From: Methanomicrobium sp.
GTDB lineage: Archaea > Halobacteriota > Methanomicrobia > Methanomicrobiales > Methanomicrobiaceae
Assembly (NCBI GenBank): GCA_017553245.1
Contig: JAFZMT010000064.1
Span: 1-7,941 of the forward strand
DNA: 7,941 bases
Direction: 5' to 3'
Below are positions 1-4,566 of this stretch, piece by piece. The notes beneath the pieces are model-generated. The model saw only the letters and a list, made by a program, of their open reading frames with translations, did not search any database and was not told where the DNA came from. Positions within the stretch are counted from its first letter, which is position 1; each line of letters starts with the position of its first letter. Both the position numbers and the translations under genes were made by a program.

Positions 1-43
1 CGGAAAATTTGTCCCCTGTCTTGGGGTTGATTCTGTAAAGCAT
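1..43 (-). CDS. Probable aldo/keto reductase, N-terminus only (runs off the left edge)
   Basis: Reading leftwards from an ATG at 43-41, the minus strand encodes 14 residues, MLYRINPKTGDKFS, before the window ends. A strong Shine-Dalgarno sequence (AGGTGA) lies 8 nt upstream, which makes this a believable gene start rather than a chance ORF. The pattern M-x-Y-R-x-x-P-K-T-G-x-x-x-S is how many anaerobe and methanogen aldo/keto reductases begin, normally followed by a strand of the type LGFGCMR. Such enzymes are cytosolic NAD(P)H-dependent oxidoreductases of carbonyl compounds, and some anaerobe versions carry a C-terminal ferredoxin-like domain. Neither the catalytic residues nor any C-terminal domain can be seen here. 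The gene is divergent from the bactofilin-like gene across a 347-nt spacer. That a gene starts here is well supported. The family name rests on 14 residues and is tentative. Confidence 0.5.
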   Translation of the reverse strand, partial: MLYRINPKTGDKFS

Positions 44-51
44 ATCCGACT

Positions 52-57
52 TCACCT
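52..57 (-). promoter_or_regulatory. Shine-Dalgarno site of the left-edge gene
   Basis: The minus strand reads AGGTGA, complementary to the 3' end of 16S rRNA, with an 8-nt spacer to the ATG at 43-41. This is the best ribosome-binding site in the window and fixes the start of the partial gene. Confidence 0.7.
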
Positions 58-68
58 TTTTGTCACGT

Positions 69-91
69 TTCCTGTTATCCGTGTTCCTGTT
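69..91. repeat. 8-bp direct repeat upstream of the left-edge gene
   Basis: TTCCTGTT occurs exactly at 69-76 and again at 84-91, a 15-bp period. On the minus strand it reads AACAGGAA and lies 26-48 bp upstream of the reductase ATG, in the region expected for the promoter or the 5' leader. It may be a regulator-binding pair, or chance. Confidence 0.35.
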
Positions 92-129
92 GTATGTCAA
101 TGTGTGATTGGGCTGCAAAGATTTCCGCA

Positions 130-160
130 AAATTTTTTGTCCAACACTAAACAAAAATTT
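130..160. repeat. AT-rich inverted repeat in the divergent spacer
   Basis: Bases 130-140 pair with 151-160, giving about ten base pairs with a single bulged T at 133, around the loop CCAACACTAA (141-150). It lies between two divergent genes and is almost all A/T. It could be a protein-binding site or a weak hairpin. No T-run follows it that would make it a terminator. Confidence 0.35.
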
Positions 161-169
161 CACGTGAAT

Positions 170-189
170 ATGCCGCAGATATTCGGCAT
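170..189. repeat. Small hairpin ATGCCG-N8-CGGCAT
   Basis: A perfect 6-bp inverted repeat (170-175 with 184-189) encloses an 8-nt loop in the spacer. The arms are GC-rich against an AT-rich background. It could be an operator half-site pair or a small RNA hairpin. Nothing in the sequence decides between them. Confidence 0.3.
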
Positions 190-291
190 GATACGACAAA
201 TAAGTATGCATTCACAGTGTAAATTCTCTGTAAATCCCCGTTGTTGCGATATACGTGGAGATTGATAAATCAGGGACGGCAGAACTGTTTT

Positions 292-315
292 AAAACTCAT
301 TAAAAAAACTCATTA
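292..315 (+). repeat. 11-bp direct repeat upstream of the bactofilin-like gene
   Basis: AAAACTCATTA occurs exactly at 292-302 and 305-315, a 13-bp period. It sits just upstream of the proposed BRE/TATA element (about 319-339) of the 391-1248 gene. In archaea this is a position where activators or repressors often bind, so it is a candidate operator. Confidence 0.4.
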
Positions 316-318
316 CGA

Positions 319-339
319 TAGAAAAGAAATAATGTATAT
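319..339 (+). promoter_or_regulatory. Putative archaeal-type promoter (BRE/TATA) of the bactofilin-like gene
   Basis: A purine-rich stretch with GAAAAGAAA (321-329) runs into AATGTATAT (331-339), resembling a BRE followed by a TATA box. Transcription would start about 25 bp downstream, near 360, giving a leader of about 30 nt. That leader contains a G-rich stretch (AGGGGGA, 372-378) which could serve as a ribosome-binding site, although its 12-nt gap to the ATG is long. The call is by eye only. Confidence 0.4.
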
Positions 340-390
340 CGGGGTTTCGGCACGGACAACGAAATCAGGACAGGGGGAATATCAGAAACC

Positions 391-1248
391 ATGGAGAAAA
401 CGGAAGAATGGCTCTGGCAGTGTTCGATACCGGACAATGCCGAACTTCAGGAGCATATACTCAAGACGGAGTCCACGGTGATTATCGGCGAAAAAAGCCG
501 CATTGACTACGGTCTTCAGGGCTCCGAGATCATCGTCAGCGAATTCTGTCAGATAAACGGAAATATCCACGCCGACGACGATCTCCGCATCGATAACTGG
601 ACCGAGGTCACCGGCGACGTCACGAGCGACGGCAACGCATATCTGGGCGAGGGCGTAAAGATTAACGGCAGGCTCCTTGTCGCAGGCGACCTTGATTTGG
701 GCGACAATGTCGCAATCAGCGGCGGCTTCGAGGCTAAGGGCTGGATATCCATCCGAAATCCTATGCCCGTAATCGCCTACATCATGCTCTATCTCGTCAC
801 GCTTCTCGGAATCGACAAGGAGGAGGACATTAACGCAATGTTTCAGAAACTCTTCTCCGAGGACGAAGAAGAGGAATCCCAGCAGATGCCGTTTATAATC
901 CCCCCCAACTCCACACTGAACATGGAGGTCTTCACTGTGCCGACCGCGATGAAGATAGGCAGAAACTGCCGCCTTCACGGCAACATCCGTGCCTATTCCG
1001 CGACCGTCGGCGACGAAAACACGATTTTCGGCAGTCTTTCCGCGGATAAGGACGTCACGATAGGTATCTCCACGGTCATCCACGGCGCCGTCAACTCCTC
1101 CGACGGTATCGTTGCCGTGGCTAAAAAAGCCCACATATTGGGCGATCTCCGTTGCGAAAGCCTTCTTCTCGATGAGGAGGCAAGGCTTGACGGCACAATC
1201 AAGGCGCCCGGCGGCGTTAAAATCCTGCGCGGAGACGCCAAAAAATAA
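391..1248 (+). CDS. Bactofilin-like polymer-forming cytoskeletal protein (DUF583), two-block form
   Basis: The 285-residue product looks like a two-block member of the bactofilin/DUF583 family. It has two stretches of short, glycine-punctuated beta repeats of the right-handed beta-helix kind: about residues 28-122 (for example INGNIHADDDL, VTGDVTSDG, INGRLLVAGDL) and 173-280 (LHGNIRAYSATVG, IFGSLSADKDV, LGDLRCESLLLDEEA). Between them lies an insert (about 124-168) made of a hydrophobic segment, PVIAYIMLYLVTLLG, a short helix-like part and a very acidic tail (SEDEEEE). Bacterial bactofilins have a single block of roughly 100-150 residues and self-assemble into filaments, often at the membrane. 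The two-block form with this insert resembles archaeal homologues. The hydrophobic stretch is too short for a confident transmembrane helix, but could be a membrane-binding or packing helix. No signal peptide is seen, so the protein is probably cytosolic or membrane-associated. The methyltransferase-like gene follows 51 nt downstream. The polymer-forming role is inferred from the family. Confidence 0.75.
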   Translation: MEKTEEWLWQCSIPDNAELQEHILKTESTVIIGEKSRIDYGLQGSEIIVSEFCQINGNIHADDDLRIDNWTEVTGDVTSDGNAYLGEGVKINGRLLVAGDLDLGDNVAISGGFEAKGWISIRNPMPVIAYIMLYLVTLLGIDKEEDINAMFQKLFSEDEEEESQQMPFIIPPNSTLNMEVFTVPTAMKIGRNCRLHGNIRAYSATVGDENTIFGSLSADKDVTIGISTVIHGAVNSSDGIVAVAKKAHILGDLRCESLLLDEEARLDGTIKAPGGVKILRGDAKK

Positions 1249-1287
1249 TTTTTCAAATTTTAAGATCAGATAATACAGTTTTAATAC

Positions 1288-1291
1288 GGAG
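1288..1291 (+). promoter_or_regulatory. Shine-Dalgarno site deciding the start at 1300
   Basis: GGAG lies 8 nt upstream of the ATG at 1300. The alternative in-frame GTG at 1291 overlaps this site and has no ribosome-binding site at a useful distance, so the ATG three codons later is preferred. Confidence 0.6.
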
Positions 1292-1299
1292 TGCGGAAT

Positions 1300-2154
1300 A
1301 TGACCCTTGCCGACATCTTTGAGATAAATGACCCCATCTGTATCGAGCCTGCCTTTATGGACTGCGCCGATAACGAATACACACGGTTTCTGCTCGACGG
1401 CGATTACAGCGCCGCAAAACTGCTGGTTGACGAGAACGAAGATCCGATGGCGGCGGCGTTCCTCGAGAAAGGCGGCTGGACCGTGACCTCGTTTGTCTTC
1501 AGACCTTTTTCGGTCGAAGTCCTTGAGCGGTTTGAGGCTCTCGACGGCGACATCTATCAGGAAGAGCGCTCGTGTTATCTCGCGGCACTCCGCGAATACT
1601 ACTGCGGGGAGATTGTTAAGGAGTATCCCGACGTTATCGAGGATAACCGCGAAGGTCGTTACGAGATGATAGAAAGCCTCTTTGACTCACTCAATCTGAG
1701 ACAGGATGCCGCCGGAAAAACAGAATCGCCCCTGACTGCGATTGACTTCTGCTGCGGTTCGGGTGTTGCCACCTCGGTGCTTCGCGATATCGGATACGAG
1801 ACACTCTCGTTTGACTGCGATCCGGCATTAATCTCCTGCGGCATTCAGAAAAAGAGACTGATTCCGTCCCGTGCCATGTGTCTTGACGGCACGAGAGCCT
1901 CGGATTTCTGTCCGAAATGCAATCTGGGAATCGGGCTGATGCTCGGCGACATCTCGAATTTCAACGCCGATATGTGGTCGGATATCATCTATGAACTCTT
2001 CACGCTCTCGGAAAAGACGATAATCACGACAGCCACAAAGCCCGAGATAGAGATGGTTGCGGGCTGGTGCGCCGATGAGGGACGCAGATATAAGATAATT
2101 GAGAATGACCGCGACCCCATCTACGACGCATGGGTCTGCGTGAGTGAAGAGTAA
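1300..2154 (+). CDS. Class I SAM-dependent methyltransferase-like protein of unknown substrate
   Basis: The 284-residue product is not a protein I can name. Its C-terminal half looks like a Rossmann-type methyltransferase fold. A glycine motif (AIDFCCGSGVATSVLRDIG, 147-165) is followed by an acidic strand end (LSFDCD, 169-174) and LDG at 195-197, the usual order of motifs I, II and III. The end of the protein (ENDRDPIYDAWVC, 268-280) is distinctive. The N-terminal 140 residues are acidic, mostly helical in appearance, and match nothing I recognise. There are 13 cysteines, including a pair in motif I and a CPKC at 204-207, which fits an anaerobe's cytosolic protein and may allow metal binding. 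Similar proteins occur, as far as I recall, in methanogenic archaea. It follows the bactofilin-like gene by 51 nt on the same strand and is probably co-transcribed, though an AT-rich gap leaves room for its own promoter. Methyl transfer is inferred, and the substrate is unknown. Confidence 0.6.
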   Translation: MTLADIFEINDPICIEPAFMDCADNEYTRFLLDGDYSAAKLLVDENEDPMAAAFLEKGGWTVTSFVFRPFSVEVLERFEALDGDIYQEERSCYLAALREYYCGEIVKEYPDVIEDNREGRYEMIESLFDSLNLRQDAAGKTESPLTAIDFCCGSGVATSVLRDIGYETLSFDCDPALISCGIQKKRLIPSRAMCLDGTRASDFCPKCNLGIGLMLGDISNFNADMWSDIIYELFTLSEKTIITTATKPEIEMVAGWCADEGRRYKIIENDRDPIYDAWVCVSEE

Positions 2155-2227
2155 GCGGTGAAAATCAGCCCCGCGGCACCCGAAAATCCAAAAATAACAA
2201 TATTTGAAAAAATAGATTATTCTTATT
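2155..2227. terminator. Convergent AT-rich spacer, probable bidirectional termination region
   Basis: This 73-nt gap separates two convergent genes. Its right part is nearly all A/T, with weak AT hairpins (AAATA-ACAA-TATTT at 2192-2205, and AAAATA at 2209-2214 pairing with TATTTT at 2224-2229). Read from the helicase side it gives runs of T. Archaeal terminators are typically T-rich without strong hairpins, which fits, but the call is inferential. Confidence 0.4.
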
Positions 2228-4030
2228 TTATCTGCGGTCGTTCTTCCTTGCGGGTTCGAACGAGATCTCATATCCGCGGATTGTGCACTCATTCATGATT
2301 CTGTGGACATCGGCGGCGAGATCACGCGGAATCTCGACAAACGAGAAGTCGTTTAAGATGCTGATTGCGCCGATGTTTTTGCCCGCGATATGGGTTTCGC
2401 CCGCGATTGCGCCGACTATGTCCTTGGGTTTTACGCCTTTGGACTTGCCGATATTGATAAAGAATCTTACCATTCCGGGTTCGGCGCCGGTATCGTCGAA
2501 GTCGGGCTGAATCTCGCGTCTTCTGCCGCCGTCAAACCTGCGGTCGCCTCTCTCGCCTCTGTCGAATCTGTCGCCTCTCTCCCGTCTGTCATCGCGTCCG
2601 TATCTCTCGAATCTGCCGTCTCTCTCATCCCTGTCAAAGCGGTTTCTGCCGTTCCCGTGCCCTTCGCGGAAACCGCGATAGTCAGTCTCCGATTCGGCGA
2701 CGCCGTATTCCGATGCCGACGCCGAACTTCCGCCCCTTACCTCGTTTTCGAACTGCAGTTTGATGAGACCGGCGGCAATATCCGTCATGGTGAAGTCCTC
2801 ATCCATGAGCTTTTCGACCGGCGCTATGTAGGCGGTGAGATCGCTCTCGCGCATTACGCTGCGCAGTTTATCGAGGAATTTGTCAATGCGGCAGTTCTCG
2901 ACTTCTTTTATGCTCGGCGGCTGCACGCGTCTGATCTTTGCCTTCGCAAGCTTCTGGATCATGCGGAGTTTTGCCGTCTCACGCGGACCGACAAAGGTGT
3001 ATGCACGTCCCGTCTTGCCCGCACGTCCCGTACGTCCGATTCTGTGGATGTAATACTCGGCATCCTGCGGAACGTCGTAGTTGTAGACCGTGTCGATATC
3101 GTCGACGTCAATGCCCCTTGCCGCAACATCGGTGGCGATAAGCATATCGAGCGAGCCGGACCTGAATTTGTTCATTACGCGGTCGCGGGAGGACTGGTTC
3201 ATGTCGCCGTGGAGTCCTTCGGCGAAATATCCGCGGGAGTGAAGCAGGGACGATATTTCGTCGACACGCTTCTTCGTGTTGCAGAAGATCATCGAGAGAC
3301 CGCCGTTTATGTCGATAAGGCGGCAGAGAATGTCGAGTTTGTCCTTTTCGCGTGCCTCGATATAGAGCTGTTCTATCGAAGGAACGGTAAGCACGGTCGG
3401 AGTGAGAGCCAGAAATTCGGGATTTGTCTGGAACTCCTTTGATATCTTGAGAATGGGTTTGGGCATCGTCGCCGAAAACAGAATTGTCTGGCGAACTTCG
3501 GGGGCATACTCCAGAATCTCCTCTAAATCTTCCTTGAATCCCATATCGAGCATCTGGTCGGCTTCGTCGAGGACGATTGTCTTTATCTCGTTAAGTGTGA
3601 GTGTCCGCCTTCTTAAGTGATCCATCACCCTTCCCGGGGTGCCGACGACGATGTGAATGCCGCGTTTAAGGGCGGTGATCTGTCTTTCTATGTCCTGTCC
3701 GCCGTAAATCGGGAGGACTCTTACGTCATCGCGGTATTTCAAAAGCCTGTTGAACTCTTCGGCAATCTGAATCGTAAGTTCGCGTGTCGGAGAAAGAACA
3801 ATTGCCTGAACGTGACGCTCGTCCGATTTTATCTTCTCTATTACCGGAATCGCAAATGCCGCAGTCTTTCCGGTTCCCGTCTGAGCCTGACCTGTTACGT
3901 CACGCCCCTGCATGATTAACGGAATCGCAAGCTGTTGAATCGGAGTCGGCTCTTCAAAGCCCATGTCTTCAACAGCCCTGACTATTTCATCCGAAATATT
4001 CAGTTCGCTGAATTTCAAAAAAGAATCCAT
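2228..4030 (-). CDS. deaD: DEAD-box ATP-dependent RNA helicase with DbpA-type RNA-binding domain
   Basis: The 600-residue product has every DEAD-box motif in order. These are the Q motif (F7 and PTPIQ 28-32), motif I AQTGTGKT (49-56), PTREL (81-85), TPGR (131-134), DEAD (155-158), SAT (186-188), motif IV near 247-256, ATDVAARGIDV (299-309) and HRIGRTGRAG (329-338). After the two RecA-like domains comes a helical region, then a linker (451-506) with 20 arginines, 11 glycines and 9 aspartates in 56 residues. It ends in a DbpA-type RNA-binding domain (about 519-592, with GVKPKDIVGAIAGE and AISILNDFSFVEIP). Proteins of this CsdA/DeaD kind use ATP to unwind short RNA duplexes in ribosome assembly, cold adaptation and mRNA decay. 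The reading frame stays open 26 codons upstream, but that extension is unlike any helicase. The chosen ATG gives the standard start (MDSFLKFSEL). No ribosome-binding site precedes it, and a TATA-like box about 26 bp upstream suggests a leaderless mRNA. The gene is divergent from thrS and convergent with the methyltransferase-like gene. Confidence 0.95.
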   Translation of the reverse strand: MDSFLKFSELNISDEIVRAVEDMGFEEPTPIQQLAIPLIMQGRDVTGQAQTGTGKTAAFAIPVIEKIKSDERHVQAIVLSPTRELTIQIAEEFNRLLKYRDDVRVLPIYGGQDIERQITALKRGIHIVVGTPGRVMDHLRRRTLTLNEIKTIVLDEADQMLDMGFKEDLEEILEYAPEVRQTILFSATMPKPILKISKEFQTNPEFLALTPTVLTVPSIEQLYIEAREKDKLDILCRLIDINGGLSMIFCNTKKRVDEISSLLHSRGYFAEGLHGDMNQSSRDRVMNKFRSGSLDMLIATDVAARGIDVDDIDTVYNYDVPQDAEYYIHRIGRTGRAGKTGRAYTFVGPRETAKLRMIQKLAKAKIRRVQPPSIKEVENCRIDKFLDKLRSVMRESDLTAYIAPVEKLMDEDFTMTDIAAGLIKLQFENEVRGGSSASASEYGVAESETDYRGFREGHGNGRNRFDRDERDGRFERYGRDDRRERGDRFDRGERGDRRFDGGRRREIQPDFDDTGAEPGMVRFFINIGKSKGVKPKDIVGAIAGETHIAGKNIGAISILNDFSFVEIPRDLAADVHRIMNECTIRGYEISFEPARKNDRR

Positions 4031-4051
4031 TTGCTTATTATACGTCGTCCG

Positions 4052-4066
4052 AACTATAAGATAGTT
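4052..4066 (-). promoter_or_regulatory. TATA-like box with overlapping palindrome upstream of deaD
   Basis: On the minus strand, TTATAGTT is centred about 26 bp upstream of the helicase ATG, the normal TATA-to-start distance in archaea. The same bases form a perfect inverted repeat, AACTAT-AAG-ATAGTT (4052-4057 with 4061-4066), so a dimeric regulator could cover the box. A TATAAT (minus strand, 4042-4037) lies closer to the ATG. If it were a bacterial -10 element, transcription would still start at or near the ATG. Confidence 0.4.
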
Positions 4067-4208
4067 GGCAGTGCGGCAAATAAGCCCGCCGCCCCATCCA
4101 ATCGGCAAAAGAATGCAGGAACTGTCCGTGACGAAAGGTGTCGGCAGCGATACTTCGCATCACGGGATAGGCTCAGCGTTATTTCGCACGATTTTAACGG
4201 CGATTCCG

Positions 4209-4256
4209 GCGGCAGTCCCGCGGGAAGTATGCGCTGCGTTATCTTCCTTCTGCCGC
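4209..4256. other. Nested stem structure in the deaD-thrS spacer
   Basis: GCGGCAG (4209-4215) is complementary to CTGCCGC (4250-4256). Inside it, GGAAG (4223-4227) is complementary to CTTCC (4243-4247). The two stems nest with short internal loops and could form one RNA hairpin on either strand. The arms are short and this may be chance in GC-rich DNA. Confidence 0.25.
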
Positions 4257-4331
4257 GGTATTTTTGGATAAACGCCCCGTATCGCGAGTATTCATGCATC
4301 GGTCATGCCCGCAGCTTCGGGCTTAAGTATG

Positions 4332-4361
4332 CCTGCGCCACCCCTGCGCCACCCCTGCGCC
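4332..4361 (+). repeat. 11-bp tandem repeat (CTGCGCCACCC), about 2.7 copies
   Basis: CTGCGCCACCC is present at 4333-4343 and 4344-4354, exactly alike, and partly again at 4355-4361. It lies in the middle of the deaD-thrS spacer and codes for nothing recognisable. It is one of four spacer repeats with an 11-bp period in this window. Confidence 0.75.
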
Positions 4362-4483
4362 CGCCTCATCCGCTCCCCGACCGCATCAGTTCATCACACT
4401 TTGCCCCAATCAGCCTCAGTCCGCCGCAATTCATCGCAATACGCCGCGCAAAATTCCGCCGGAAATCTCAAACAAACTGTCTA

Positions 4484-4497
4484 TCGAAATAACTATA
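4484..4497 (+). promoter_or_regulatory. Putative BRE/TATA promoter of thrS
   Basis: CGAAAT at 4485-4490 followed by AACTATA at 4491-4497 resembles a BRE plus TATA element. A start site about 25 bp downstream would give a leader of roughly 45 nt before the thrS ATG. No T-box or other leader regulation is seen. The call is by eye. Confidence 0.35.
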
Positions 4498-4553
4498 CTG
4501 TCATAAGAAAAAATAATGAGAATAATTTGAGCATTATAAGGATGATTCAATTC

Positions 4554-4558
4554 AGGGA
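4554..4558 (+). promoter_or_regulatory. Shine-Dalgarno site of thrS
   Basis: AGGGA ends 8 nt before the ATG at 4567. It supports that start and hence the short N-terminus of the encoded synthetase. Confidence 0.5.
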
Positions 4559-4566
4559 ATGAAACA

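Larger units (their letters stand above)
44..390. other. Divergent intergenic region between the partial reductase gene and the bactofilin-like gene
   Basis: This 347-nt stretch holds no convincing gene. It is AT-richer than the flanking genes and must contain two divergent promoters. It holds several short repeats, listed separately: a TTCCTGTT direct repeat near the left gene, an AT-rich inverted repeat (130-160), a small hairpin (170-189) and an 11-bp direct repeat near the right gene (292-315). Its longer open stretches have no ribosome-binding site and no recognisable product. No tRNA-like fold or box C/D pattern was visible by eye. Confidence 0.6.
4031..4566. other. Long divergent intergenic region between deaD and thrS
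   Basis: These 536 nt contain no gene I can support. Both edges look like AT-rich promoter DNA, but the middle (about 4065-4465) is as GC-rich as the genes. It contains an 11-bp tandem repeat (4332-4361), a nested stem (4209-4256), a 10-bp palindrome TCCCGCGGGA (4216-4225) and a hairpin GCCCG-CAGCTT-CGGGC (4307-4322). Open frames here, such as a minus-strand one from 4299 to 4054 and a plus-strand one from 4305 to 4562, encode low-complexity products without ribosome-binding sites. I looked for SRP RNA, RNase P RNA, tRNA and T-box signatures and saw none. It could hold an unrecognised non-coding RNA, a decayed gene, or only long divergent leaders. Confidence 0.5.

Noticed and set aside
382..1134. 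Minus-strand open frame of 250 codons opposite the bactofilin-like gene
   Set aside because: It is a shadow of the strong codon periodicity of the real gene. No ribosome-binding site or recognisable domain is present.
2390..3442. Plus-strand open frame of 350 codons opposite the helicase gene
   Set aside because: It is fully antisense to a helicase with every DEAD-box motif. The product is a biased, low-complexity sequence that mirrors the helicase codon pattern and matches no family.
4031..4108. 26-codon N-terminal extension of the helicase
   Set aside because: The extra residues do not resemble helicase N-termini, while the internal ATG gives the standard family start. The extension would cover the proposed promoter.
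4054..4299. Minus-strand open frame of 81 codons upstream of deaD
   Set aside because: No family resemblance and no good ribosome-binding site. Its stop falls inside the deaD promoter palindrome. It remains a weak possibility only.
4065..4465. SRP RNA or RNase P RNA in the deaD-thrS spacer
   Set aside because: The length and GC content invited the idea, but the SRP helix 8 signature and the RNase P conserved elements were not found on either strand.
4305..4562. Plus-strand open frame of 85 codons before thrS
   Set aside because: The product is low in complexity, rich in Pro/Ser/Arg, partly encoded by the 11-bp repeat, and has no ribosome-binding site.
4300..4566. T-box or other tRNA-sensing leader before thrS
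   Set aside because: Clostridial thrS genes often have a T-box, so I looked for the conserved GGTGGNACCGCG-type element and a terminator. Neither is present on the plus strand. The similar GGGTGGCGC on the minus strand comes from the 11-bp repeat.
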